Assembly: GCA_028565635.1 (NCBI GenBank)
Contig: JAOXYB010049447.1
Span: 1 to 11,889, forward strand
Direction of reading: 5' to 3'
Source: Phoronis ovalis
Lineage: Eukaryota > Phoronida > Phoronidae
Length of the DNA: 11,889 bases
Shown here: positions 1 through 8,686 of the stretch, one piece after another
How the letters are laid out: each line of letters opens with the position of its first letter
Position numbering within the stretch: position 1 is the stretch's first letter
Program-made: the position numbers and the translations under genes
Notes under the pieces: model-generated
What the model saw: only the letters and a program-made list of their open reading frames with translations
Databases searched by the model: none
Told to the model about the DNA's origin: nothing

Positions 1-82
1 TAAGAAATCATTAAGACATCGTAAGAAATCATTAAGACATCGTAAGAAATCATTAAGACATCGTAAGAAATCATTAAGACAT
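1..82. repeat. 21-bp tandem repeat (minisatellite), 3.9 copies, cut by window edge
   Basis: Four near-perfect head-to-tail copies of a 21-bp unit that begins TAAGAAATCATTAAGACATC plus one G. The copies start at 1, 22, 43 and 64, and the last lacks its final two bases. The array probably continues left of the window. The unit length is a multiple of three, and three of the six frames are stop-free through the array, but nothing else suggests coding. Confidence 0.93.
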
Positions 83-722
83 ATTCTATAAATCTCAGGG
101 GGAAAAGCAAATTATTTTAATTTCTTGTAAAACCACCTACATATTTCTAAAAAACTTGTTTTTATCTAGTTTTTTGTGAAGTTTATAGTACGTACACAGC
201 TTTGCGTGCTTTATATGATCTCTCGCTTTGAACTAATTTTACAAGAAAAATCTACGTTGCAGGTAAAATTTTAAAATCGCATGTGCTTTAAGAATTCCAT
301 TGTTGCTCAAAAAGCCTTTTTACTAATTAAAATGAATGTTAGTTGTTTTTGTACATTTTAGATCTATCGCACCGTTACTTTTAAAATTATGATACAACAA
401 ACTTCACTCACAGTTATAAGTAATCGGTAAAAAAAAACTATCTAGACGGCATCAAGTATTGCGCATGAGCCAAAACCGTATATTGAGCTGACAGGTTGTA
501 TAATTTAGCGAGCCTACCCCCTGATTGTCTATAAACATAAAATTGTAAGTCCCCGTACGGGGAAAGGTGGACGTACAACGTCAGGATTTAGCAGAGGGCT
601 ATAGATTTCCACAATATGACGCGAGTTCAATAAATTAAGTTTGTCTCGGCAGCACACAAAGTTCTCAAAATTAAATGTGTTCTATCTGCTCGTTCGTTGA
701 ACCTGGAACCATGATGGGATTT
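83..722. other. No gene seen; AT-rich sequence with a 14-bp perfect palindrome
   Basis: I see no exon or known element here. Positions 550-563 form a perfect palindrome, TCCCCGTACGGGGA. It stands out in AT-rich surroundings and lies at the start of a slightly more GC-rich, CpG-containing stretch (about 545-1150) that also holds the SGNH hydrolase fragment. This hints that about 545-1150 is one inserted block, but its ends are not defined. Confidence 0.5.
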
Positions 723-962
723 CTAAGATTTTGATGCTATGATGAGAAGATAAAAACTTATTGTCAAATGCCATATCATAATACCAGTTGTCTCTTCCAA
801 CGGTGCAATGTTGTAGGGAGTTGCCTTACGTCTCGCTATGTCGTTGGTTCCCAGTTTCAGATGAATTACATCAGGAGATGACAAAGTAAGCTCGCTGGTA
901 AAAAGAGATTCAATCGACTGAGCGGCGGTGCCTCCCTTTCCGTAAAGCTGTACAGTGGACTC
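723..962 (-). pseudogene. SGNH/GDSL-type hydrolase fragment (blocks II and III), probably relic or single exon
   Basis: The minus strand is open from 962 to a stop at 723-725 (79 codons). It reads LYGKGGTAAQSIESL and then, after about 11 residues, PDVIHLKLGTNDIA. In SGNH hydrolases the oxyanion-hole glycine (block II) lies in a G-x-G-G-T-type turn and the block III motif is G-x-N-D after a hydrophobic strand. Both are present at the right spacing. The nucleophile block (GDS) and the C-terminal D-x-x-H block are not seen. A plausible acceptor (TTACCAAATTAG) ends at 963 and a good donor (GTAAGG) starts at 829, so 830-962 could be one real exon of 44 codons. Downstream of that donor the translation looks random. 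Alternatives are an esterase domain from ORF1 of a CR1/L2-like LINE, or a degraded copy from a multicopy invertebrate SGNH family. The family call is fairly firm; functional status is unknown. Confidence 0.62.
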
Positions 963-1558
963 CTAATTTGGTAAATTGAAGGATGGACTGATTCGTGGGT
1001 CGGCAATCGACCGCGCGAATTCGTGAACCCGATGAATTCATCAGCCACTTTAATCGGCATAACTAAAACCCGTATACGAACTTACCTTACAACCCGGGAT
1101 AGCTTCCGATGTTTTTGAAGACCCCTGCTAGAACGTGGAGATGACCCAGTCCACTGATGTAAATATTGTCAAAAAGTATAAAATTAGGGCTGAAAAATTG
1201 TTTGGAACCAACTTAGGTGAATCTTCTAGCGGGAGTAAAATTAGGAATAAAGAAATGAGCTAGCTATCTAATTGGGTGATGGAGATAAACATTGCAAACA
1301 GTGATAATTAATTAGCGTCACTTTGTAGCTTAATCTGATAGCTTGATGTTTACAGTTATACCCCTTGATCAAGAATTCTCTGAACTTAAAATTAGCCGTC
1401 GGATTATTCGAATTTCTCCCTGTGTGATCTTGTGTAATAAATATAGTTACTGTTTATTTTCAATAACTTGTCTTTATTTCTGTCACAACAATTATAATTA
1501 ACTTACAGTGAAACTTTAGTAAATGATGAATAATTTTACCAACAATTATATAACTTAC
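963..1558. other. No exon identified; intron or flank after FN3-2 first-half exon
   Basis: The second half of the FN3-2 domain should lie downstream of 1559 on the minus strand, but I found no matching exon here. A strong donor-like sequence, AAG followed by GTAAGT, sits on the minus strand at 1085 to 1080. The 24 codons before it read ISGLGHLHVL and so on, then hit a stop just before the donor. It could be a decayed first block of the SGNH gene, but I do not call it. Confidence 0.4.
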
Positions 1559-1629
1559 CTCCCAAGACACGTGAACTCTGAGGGGATTGCGTAAAACAAC
1601 TAAACCATTTATAGTGGGTACACTTGGTT
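1559..1629 (-). CDS. Tie-like receptor exon: first half of fibronectin III domain 2
   Basis: A 71-nt exon with acceptor TTCTTTTTAG ending at 1630 and donor GTAAGTTATA starting at 1558. It enters in phase 1 and leaves in phase 0. The leftover A of the FN3-1 exon completes a lysine codon, after which the exon encodes PSVPTINGLVVLRNPL followed by RVHVSWE. This is the A-to-C strand region of an FN3 domain, with the typical proline-rich start and the core tryptophan. The downstream half with the core tyrosine is not found in the window, so an exon beyond position 1 or an overlooked one must complete it. A split FN3 is normal in receptor genes. The clean phase match with the preceding exon is the main support. 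Confidence 0.8.
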
Positions 1630-1680
1630 CTAAAAAGAATAACATGCAGGCCTGCGTTAAATAGTACTTTATAGTATTTA

Positions 1681-1795
1681 CCTAATATTTATTTATTTAT
1701 ATTCACATTATTTACACTGGATGACACGATCAGTGAAAAGCACTGTTCTCCCTCAGGGTCCAGTTGTAAACATATAAGTTAACAATTATTAAAAA
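1681..1795 (-). mobile_element. Possible non-LTR retroposon 3' tail (LINE/SINE type)
   Basis: Read on the minus strand, the segment runs GGACCCTGAGGGAGAACAG, then a small hairpin (CAGTG-CTTTT-CACTG, 1731-1745), then ends in an ATAAATAAATAAAT-type tail (1687-1703). A terminal stem-loop followed by a short A-rich microsatellite is the usual 3' end of CR1/L2-like LINEs and their SINEs. The minus strand upstream of it (plus-strand 1790-2100) is T/G-rich with few A and C runs, which could be the element's 3' untranslated region. No reverse transcriptase sequence is present, so this would be a 5'-truncated copy. The call rests on tail structure alone. Confidence 0.4.
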
Positions 1796-2478
1796 TATGA
1801 AAGGTATTTGTTATACAAAATAAAACAAATGAGACATATAGTGAACAAGCTAAAACAAAACCAGTACTACCATTATCGACAATACAATAACAACAAAATA
1901 CTACCAAGAACAGGACATACAAGCTAGATTAAACATGCATACTAAAAGTCTAACAGGCTAAAACTACCACCAAGGCATGCTCATACAAAATAAATAAAAC
2001 ATAAAATAAACTACCACCGAAAAACAAACGCTAGGAAACCGACAAAAACAAGTACAAACAAAAGAAATCATAGTTCACGGAGAAATGACAGTCCATGAAA
2101 ACAAGATTAATTTTATAAGTGAAACATTGAACTGTCTACAGATATTTAATACATTAAATTATATCTAAAATATTGGGTTTTAAAATAAGTAATGTTTTGG
2201 CACATGTTTAGATTTTCATTTCAATTGTTCTACAGGTTTGAGGGGGAATTGGTAAATTTTTTTTGCTCCATTATTGGTATTTACCTGAGAAATGTAGAGG
2301 TCGTTGTCACTCGCAATGTGTGTCTTTCTGTGTGCATCTTGATGTAGTGTTATGATAGTATTAAGCCGAGTAAGGAAAGGGCAATAATTTCCTTTTCCTT
2401 AATCGAACGTTGTTTTTAATAAGTTTCCTTTGTGCGTGTTAGATTGGGTATTTTAAGGAAGAGTTAGAATCCTATAAC

Positions 2479-2589
2479 GGATCTTGAGAACGTTCATTTC
2501 GATCCAAAAAAGGAAAAGGGAACCATTTTCTGTTTTCTTATTTGATTTAATGTTCTAATACACGGGTCTTGAGAACTTTAATTTCGATC
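2479..2589. repeat. Two-copy 26-bp direct repeat, 85-bp spacing
   Basis: Unit 1 (2479-2504) and unit 2 (2564-2589) share TCTTGAGAAC and ATTTCGATC and differ at three positions. In both, a purine-rich GGAAA-type stretch follows within about 15 bases. It may be the remnant of a longer tandem array or of a repeat inside an unrecognised transposon. Confidence 0.6.
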
Positions 2590-3060
2590 TCAAATAAGAG
2601 GAAAGTAAATAATCCTTTTTACTTATTCAGCATTCAGGAAAATGGAGCAATTTCCTTATTTCTTGTTCTACTGGAGCAGACAAGTTGTCAATTTGTCCAT
2701 GATTACCAGTAATGTGTGTTATAACACCCAGGTGTGCTTGTGCGTGAGTGTGTGTTGACATTGACAGAAAATGACACGGGTCTCGGGAGGATACCGTGAC
2801 CGACATTTGCAAGGACATATGGCCACAAGTGAGGACACCAAAAGTAGAAACGTTGTATACAGTGGTGCACTGTTGTAAATGATTCATTGAAATATGTTTG
2901 TGTATTTACTATTTTTAAATTTTATCCCTTCCTTAGGCATACACAAACCATCTTACATTACAAGACGGGTAGTATTTTAAAGGTACTTTTTTCACATGCC
3001 TGCTGGAAAGTAAAACAGAAATCATCAAATTGAACTTTTCCAAACAAAAAAATTACTTAC

Positions 3061-3372
3061 TCGCACAGCTAGTGGTGGCTGTTAAGTTAGGACTGGCAAA
3101 ACCAATATCTCCGTTTTCCAGTTTGATACTAATATGTATGCTGTATGTTACTTCTCTTTGTAGGCCTGTGATATTACTAGTACATTCATTATCATTACAA
3201 TTGCCATCTACTTCTTGCCAATGTTTGTAGTTGGATTCTAAAGCCTTTTTGTATTGAACCAGATACTGGCTTATAGGTCCTTCTCCTCCTGAGGTCCACT
3301 TTATCCATTTCACAGCAATAAAAGTTGGTTCAACTTGAACCAAGATTGGAGCAGTAGATAGTTTAGCAACTT
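3061..3372 (-). CDS. Tie-like receptor exon: fibronectin III domain 1
   Basis: A 312-nt exon with acceptor TCTCTTGTTCATTTGCAG ending at 3373 and donor GTAAGTAATT starting at 3060, phase 1 at both ends. It encodes one complete FN3 domain: core tryptophan in FIAVKWIKW, core tyrosine in PISQYLVQYKK, leucine in NITGL, and the F-strand tyrosine in TYSIHISIKL. The GEGPISQYLVQY stretch resembles the corresponding part of the first FN3 of vertebrate Tie receptors. Two N-glycosylation sequons (SNIT and PNLT) fit an extracellular domain. Two cysteines close together (NCNDNEC) may form a local disulfide. The exon joins in frame to EGF2 upstream and to the FN3-2 half downstream. The symmetric 1-1 phase makes it a shuffling-type module. 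Confidence 0.92.
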
Positions 3373-4145
3373 CTGCAAATGAACAAGAGACCCATGGTCA
3401 TATAACCGGATATAATTTGCTTGGCTAAATATTGAAACCAATGCCAACTGAAATCAAACTTAATTTGTACTTTGGCACACATTAGGGTTCAGCTCAATAT
3501 GCGTGTTGGATTACAAATAAAGGTTCTTTCATGCAGTTATATACTACTTAACCCACCAGAAACGAAAATAATTGGGTCACTGTTAATGGTCATATGATCA
3601 TCACGTAATCAACACAAATGCACATTATCCTATTCCTAATATGAAATTGACCTCACAGAAATTAAAGCTGCTACCACAAGGCTAAGGAATATTTATGGAC
3701 GGATGCACTGACTGACAGCAGACCGCGAGTAGCGTGGCCTGTAGAATATAGGCCTGCTAAAAAAATGTTTTACATAACAAAAGCTAGAAAAACAAAAATT
3801 GAGTGTTATAATAAATCATTTGAAGAAATCGTACAGTACTACCGCATTTTACTAAGGCAGGATAATCGATTTGAAATGAATTTATTAAATTTATTAAAAG
3901 AATAATGGTCATTCATTCGGTCATTTAGTACAGCATGAAGCAAACAACGCGTTATTGTGGACACAGACGGACACAAATTAGTTTAATTTTCTGATTATTT
4001 CATTTAAAAATAAATGTTTAAATTTATCAATTGTAAATTTAAGAGCATATTTTGTCTGTGTGAATACTCCAAATATACAGGTTGCGCAGAAACAATATTA
4101 GGTAAATGTAACATTTGTAATTCATTTACAAAATTTTCATATTAC
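3373..4145. other. Intron between EGF2 and FN3-1 exons
   Basis: A 773-bp intron. I looked on the minus strand for a cysteine-rich third EGF exon and for an Ig exon, both expected here in a vertebrate-like Tie gene, and found neither. No element boundaries were recognised. Confidence 0.7.
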
Positions 4146-4295
4146 CCCTGGTGCAAAATGGTCTCTTGTAACCAATAGCACATGAACAACCGTATGGATC
4201 TAATGTGCATATGGGATAATTCCTGCATGCACTACGTATACCAGTAAGAAGACACTGAGCAGTGCAATTTCTGCCAAAACGATTTCCACCACATG
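4146..4295 (-). CDS. Tie-like receptor exon: EGF-like domain 2
   Basis: A 150-nt exon, phase 1 at both ends, with acceptor TTTCTAATTTTAG ending at 4296 and donor GTAATA starting at 4145. The 49 codons begin CGGNRFGRNCTAQC and end with LDPYGCSCAIGYK and a last cysteine in PFCTR. Eight cysteines are present with the spacing of the laminin/Tie-type EGF modules. The DPYGCSCA-x-G string is, as far as I recall, a distinctive feature of the second EGF of Tie receptors. The donor GTAATA is weaker than the others but keeps the frame exactly to the FN3-1 exon. With the preceding exon it rebuilds the run NNCEISCGGNRFGRNC, matching the EGF1-EGF2 linker of the family. Confidence 0.9.
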
Positions 4296-5100
4296 CTAAA
4301 ATTAGAAACCTGACATGTCAAGTACAAAATCATATATATTAACAGTATTCCTTTTCGAGTAGACGCAGACTTTTCAAACGTTTTTATATTAGCAGTCATT
4401 GGCTTTTGCTTTAGAATGTAATTTTTTACATACTAGAAATATTTTTTAAATCCGCACTTTATATTCCTCAGTAACAGTTATTGTCTAACATTATGTCAGG
4501 TTTTCAAAAACAATTTTAAAAATGTATAGCTTCAATAAATGGTGGTTCATGATCAGGGATCAAACTAGAAAACAAAACTGAATAAATATTAGTTTGTTAT
4601 AATTTTATGTTTTGTAGCCAGCTTCCTATATGTTAAGCTTTCTATAATTGGACTTTTTGTGTCAATACCAAATTTCCCTTAATTCTTGGATGTGCAGATG
4701 TATGAACATGATGGCCCGATTACATAATACATTAGGAGAACAATTTGTGTTAAAACATGAAGTCAAAGTAATTTTTGGTGTTAAAATGAATTAAAATACT
4801 TGATGCATATGTTAATCATGTTACATAAAAAGTTTTTATATCTTTTATAACTTTATACTATTTTGGAATCAATTTAAGTATCAACACATCAATGAAATTC
4901 ATGCCACACGTTTTGTAATTTCAATCCGGAAAAGTAATTTCAGGCATCTTTGTAAGCGTACTGTTAGGTGTCAATCTCCAGATTGTGAACCTGAGTTCAG
5001 CGATGAGATCATTGTATTTTTAGGCTCTACAGTTTACGATTGGAACTTCACATCTTTCACACTAAGTTAATCCATATTCAAAATAAAAAATGACACTTAC
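4296..5100. other. Intron between EGF1 and EGF2 exons
   Basis: An 805-bp AT-rich intron. I see no open coding segment, no terminal inverted repeats and no tandem array in it. Confidence 0.7.
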
Positions 5101-5232
5101 ATATTTCACAGTTGTTACCCTTAAATCCTGGAGCACAGATACACTCTCCAGTAATGGCATGACACATTCCACCATTTAAACAGTCCTGACAGTCATGTTC
5201 ACAAGAAACACCATATTTGCCAGCAGGACAAA
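5101..5232 (-). CDS. Tie-like receptor exon: EGF-like domain 1
   Basis: A 132-nt exon, phase 1 at both ends, with acceptor TACTGTTTTTCAG ending at 5233 and donor GTAAGTGTC starting at 5100. It encodes [17 protein letters not shown], then [19 protein letters not shown], then KGNNCE. This is a complete EGF-like module of the Tie/MEGF type with eight cysteines and the usual GxCxCxPGFxGxxC ending. The codon made across the upstream junction is valine, giving [12 protein letters not shown], the same Ig2-to-EGF1 transition as in vertebrate Tie receptors. The acceptor lies only about 70 bp from the end of transposon copy 1 (element end 5307), so the branch point and pyrimidine tract are squeezed against the insertion. 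Confidence 0.95.
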
Positions 5233-5306
5233 CTGAAAAACAGTATAGCAGATCACAATAAACTAACTGCCTAACTGCTATACATTGAACTTTTTCAAGG
5301 ACTTAA

Positions 5307-7098
5307 AGGGTGAGCTGGAGGTCTACAACGGAAAACTGTTAAATAACTAAGAACTTTTCCCCTTTTTGGGAAAAACCCATCAAGGCAAAGGGGTGCTGGA
5401 CAGTTGTTAAGAATTATCATGATTTTCCCGAATTAAAAAAATAAAATAAGGTGGCAGTTGGAAAAGAGAATCGTTTCAGAACGGTTTCATTGTTTTTGTT
5501 TGTATGTAAGGAATAACTTTCTTTCACCATTTTTTTCTAATATAATGAGATCTGTTGACTGCTCCTCAAAATGAATATATCGTTATACATGAAAAAAATA
5601 AAAAATCATTCAATAAGTTATATACTGGATAGCATAATTCTATTATTAAACTGCTAAACAGAAACAGAAATTTTTTTACAAATGCAATGAGCAAACTTAT
5701 CCAATATGTGTAATGCAAATGTTCATGATGTTCAGGAATTATTCGACCTTGCTCAGCCCGAAGATGGTCATCAGGTAATAATTTCACTACATTTAGCATC
5801 TCCATTTACATTTCGCTCCAATCTCTTCTAGTACAAAAATGTTTGTGTGCATTGTTTGTTTCTAAGCCATAAAATGAGTGTTTTTAGGTAAAAACTGACA
5901 GAGAGTCTCCTTTGTAGACCCGGCATAATAGATTTCCATCTCATATATACATGGTTATAACGGTGCTGTTTTTTGTGACTCTCAAACTTGTCTGTAAATT
6001 TTTTCTCTGTTCTTCCTTGTCAAAAAAGTGTACATTTTTTTAACGATGGTTTGTTTGGCATCTACAATAAAAAAAATTAAAAACAATTAAAATACAGTCA
6101 ACATTTGTTTCATGCTAGTAATAATAACACAGGTTCCTGCATATCTGGGAAAAATAATATTTTAAAGGGAAGATTTATGTATAAAACGGACATATTGTGG
6201 CATTGATGTACTGTGATAATAGCACGGCTGGGGGGAGGAACGTGAAGTTAGCAGATAGCAGATAGCAGATAGCAGATGAAAACGTCAAGTTAGCAGATAG
6301 CAGATAGCAGATGAAAACGTCAAGTTAGCAGATAGCAGATAGCAGATATCTGCTATCTGCTATCTGCTATCTGCTATCTGCTATCTGCTATCTGCTAACT
6401 TCACGTTTTCATCTGCTATCTGCTAACTTCACGTTTTCATCTGCTATCTGCTATCTGCTAACTTGACGTTCCTCTGGGGGGGGGGGGTAATTTTAGTACG
6501 AAAATAGATTGACTGCACGTTGTAATCCCATAATTATACATGTAGCAGTTATATATGAATGAAGCCTGACTACTATAATAATCTAATAAATGTCTTCTTC
6601 AATTCATGATTTATTTTTACGACATAGCACACAATTCTAATGGAATAGAAACTTTAATTTGCCTCTTTTCTAAACGTGATAAAATATGCATCTATGCTAT
6701 GACATAGTATTTTTTCTACATCGCATATTGTTGATAAATAATGGCTATATACTATATACACGTACATGTACTAAGCATGTCTACTCCACTTTATAACTAG
6801 TCATATTACAACGATTACAATATAAAATATAATATATTACTCTTAATTCAGCGATAGCATAGTCAGTTATTAGAAACCAACGCAAAAGTTTTTCGCAATG
6901 ACACTTAAATAACAAGAATTTACTTACTATTTCAACGTAACGCCTAACGACACAACTTCTTGAATCGACGACCAACTGATCACCGGGGCTGTTTATACTA
7001 CCCCAAGGACGACAAATGAGTTTGCTGCGTTATGCGCGCCGCCAAGCGACATGTCACAAAATAACATTGTATGGTGTATATAAAGTTTAGCTCGCCCT
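5307..7098 (-). mobile_element. Non-autonomous DNA transposon, Kolobok-like (TTAA target), copy 1
   Basis: A 1792-bp element flanked by TTAA on both sides (5303-5306 and 7099-7102), with short terminal inverted repeats AGGGTGAGCT / AGCTCGCCCT. Its outer parts (5307-5776 and 6574-7098) are the reverse complement of copy 2 at 9742-10777, roughly 95% identical by eye. TTAA duplication together with TTAAAGGG-type ends matches the Kolobok/T2 group; piggyBac also uses TTAA and is the alternative. Relative to copy 2 it has about 800 bp of extra internal sequence (5777-6573), including a foldback palindrome, and lacks about 40 bp near 5660-5690. In one minus-strand frame about 5780-6030 reads coding-like stretches (for example FFDKEEQRKNLQTSL) broken by several stops, possibly decayed transposase. 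No intact transposase is present. Several differences from copy 2 are C/T or G/A, some at CpG. Confidence 0.85.
6236..6473. repeat. Foldback palindrome built from AGCAGAT heptamers
   Basis: A near-perfect inverted repeat with its centre between 6347 and 6348 (AGCAGAT then ATCTGCT, no loop). The left arm (6236-6347) has heptamer blocks of 4, 3 and 3 AGCAGAT copies. The right arm (6348-6473) has blocks of 7, 2 and 3 copies in reverse complement. Blocks are separated by a 14-bp spacer GAAAACGTCAAGTT or GAAAACGTGAAGTT, and both arms end in AGGAACGT. Both sides are flanked in direct orientation by CTGGGGGG (6228-6235 and 6474-6487, the right one with 12 G). Long inverted repeats made of short tandem units resemble foldback (FB) transposons. 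The flanking direct repeat could be a target duplication, or slippage in a G run. Confidence 0.88.
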
Positions 7099-7102
7099 TT
7101 AA

Positions 7103-7405
7103 TCTCATTTACACGGCAATAATACATCAGTATATATTAAGATCGCGATAATAAGCCAGATCCGATCCCGATCTGAATTTGCGATTACAGGAACAGCGTT
7201 ATCGGCGTAGGATTCGTATCTCGATACCCTTGATAGCTTATCTGATTTCATTCACGCCAACACGTATATATGCGTTTTGTATAATACATTTAATAATATA
7301 TCTTCTGCTTAATTTTATGATATAATAACTAGATTATTTAAAACTATTGAGAAATAATATCAATAATATCGAAGTGTTAATATTACAAAAAATATAGGTA
7401 CATTA
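7103..7405. other. Intronic stretch with nothing recognised
   Basis: About 300 bp between copy 1 and the Tc1/mariner-type element. There is some GATC/CGATC density near 7140-7235 (for example GATCGCGATA and GATCCGATCCCGATC), but no coding or terminal-repeat signal. Confidence 0.5.
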
Positions 7406-7407
7406 TA

Positions 7408-8089
7408 CAGAGTGACACAAAATGTCTACGGATAGATTTCCTCGAACCTTTTCAGGCCCGTCAAAAACTTTGTCAAAACGGGGCTGCGTTTGTGGTGTTT
7501 TTAGAATTATCGATTTCAGAAAATATCATTTCAGTGAGCTAAAAAGGTCGCAGAAACGTCTCCGTGCAGCCAGAAAAAATTGACAAGCAAAAAAAAATTG
7601 TTTTTCTTTTCCAAACGGGGAGGTGTGCGTGTTTACCTGTCTGTTCAAACGGGATGCGTTACTATTTCAAAAGGGGGGTACGTTAACAATACATTAATGG
7701 TTCTCCCACTTCAAAAGAGGGTGTGTTATCATTAAATATGTTCGCACCCAACGCACCCCCCGCCCCCCATCTGAAGGGCCTGCTTTTAGACCTTTTTGTT
7801 TTAATTTTCGTTCAATTTTACTGATTTAATTACATGGCTTATACTTATACGAATCCAACAAGTACAGTAGCCTGCGTGGTGATAACAGAATTTATGTTAG
7901 ATATTTTCGCCATCCTTTACATATTTGATAGCTTACTAAACTGTCCCTCATGCGCACGCGGGGATGCAATCTCAGCGTTCCAACTAGATTGTTTTTGTTT
8001 TTAGGAACATGTACTAAATTAACAACAATAACGTTTTACTGAGTTTATTTTATTACGCAAACTTTTTGCATTTATTTCGTGTCACCGTG
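7408..8089. mobile_element. Tc1/mariner-type non-autonomous element (TA target), 682 bp
   Basis: The left end CAGAGTGACACAAAAT and the reverse complement of the right end, CACGGTGACACGAAAT, match at 12 to 13 of 16 positions. Each end is bordered by the dinucleotide TA (7406-7407 and 8090-8091). TA duplication plus CAxxGTGACAC ends is typical of Tc1/mariner superfamily elements. No transposase reading frame is seen. The interior has C- and G-rich runs, such as AAAAGGGGGGTACG at 7670-7683 and a CACCCCCCGCCCCCCAT run near 7754-7770, within AT-rich DNA. The ends are imperfect, so the copy is old or the boundaries are off by a few bases. Confidence 0.58.
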
Positions 8090-8664
8090 TATTTTATTTA
8101 AATTATACAAAACGCTGTAGAAAATATAAACAAATCTTCCAGGGCATTACGTATGTGTTAAAAACATCAGGTACATTGGTACTTTGTTTTTCAAAACAAT
8201 GAAGACATTACATTTCCTTTGAAACAGTGCAGAGGAAATAATATTTAAACTAAGCATATTTGCACAGATAAATAACTATGACATAATACCCAACTTTTCT
8301 GCACAATAATGTAGTTGTATTAACTAAGAAAGAATACCGTTCGCCTCAAAAAAATATATACGAATGCCCGATGGAGTATTTTTGATACACGTCTGGTAGT
8401 GTATGCAGTTGAGGGTAACATTTTTGGACCAAATGTACATTAAAAATGTGTGGCTAATAACTTTACAATGTGAACACATGTTTGCTTGGTGCTGGCGAAG
8501 TGATTCTAAAGTTGTATCCTGTATATGATTTTTAGCGAATATTTATCTAACTGTGAAAACAGCTCGCTAGATCAAATTTAATGACCTGGTTATAAAATAA
8601 AGCGCAACACCAGATACATCCACAACGTGCGTTTCGTAGTTGCGGATGCAACATTTCCAAAGTA

Positions 8665-8686
8665 ATTAATTATAATTATAATTAAT
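8665..8686. repeat. 22-bp perfect AT palindrome
   Basis: ATTAAT, TATAATTATA, ATTAAT reads the same on both strands. It lies in a longer A/T-only run (8663-8703) with further TTAATATTATTAA palindromic parts. It is probably simple AT-rich sequence that can form a cruciform. No function is inferred. Confidence 0.85.

Larger units (their letters stand above)
1630..3060. other. Intron between FN3-1 and FN3-2 exons, with repeat debris
   Basis: About 1.4 kb between a GTAAGTAATT donor (at 3060) and a TTCTTTTTAG acceptor (at 1630), read on the minus strand. It contains a retroposon-like tail near 1685-1790, a strand-asymmetric A/C-rich stretch (about 1790-2100) and a two-copy 26-bp direct repeat near 2479-2589. 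A palindrome-like CTTTTCC/GGAAAGG stretch lies around 2369-2401. No further exon was recognised. Confidence 0.7.

Noticed and set aside
1-82. CRISPR-like array, also considered for the heptamer palindrome
   Set aside because: Units are contiguous without unique spacers, in an intron-rich animal genome; this is a minisatellite.
866-1060. 64-codon minus-strand frame beginning MPIKVADEF
   Set aside because: It overlaps the SGNH block frame in another register, resembles nothing known and is likely a chance frame in the more GC-rich block.
1141-1500. Second half of FN3-2
   Set aside because: I looked on the minus strand for a Tyr-x-Val-x-Tyr strand and a phase-0 acceptor and found no match; it is probably beyond the window.
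2627-2887. 86-codon minus-strand frame containing GNHGQIDNLSAPVEQ
   Set aside because: It has some protein-like texture at its end (PVEQEIRKLLHFPEC) but no recognisable domain, and no fit by phase to the receptor. Kept only as a weak possible transposon remnant.
3030-3230. Plus-strand frame over the FN3-1 exon
   Set aside because: Antisense shadow of a well-supported FN3 exon.
3373-4145. Possible third EGF or Ig3 exon, for example the minus-strand frame AYILQATLLAVCCQS near 3700-3760
   Set aside because: The cysteine pattern does not fit EGF or Ig and the frame ends quickly. EGF2 already joins FN3-1 in phase.
5566-5805. Frame MEMLNVVKLLPDD and its copy 2 counterpart at 10323-10511
   Set aside because: The hydrophobic, phenylalanine-rich remainder is AT-rich noncoding sequence. 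Copy 2 shows a frame-breaking 4-bp insertion and a different length, so there is no sign of selection on a protein.
6781-6975. Frame VVDSRSCVVRRYVEIVSKF, also found in copy 2 at 9865-10059
   Set aside because: It begins without an ATG, reads across the element's own splice donor GTAAGT, and turns into AT-rich codons. It is shared only because the two copies share DNA.
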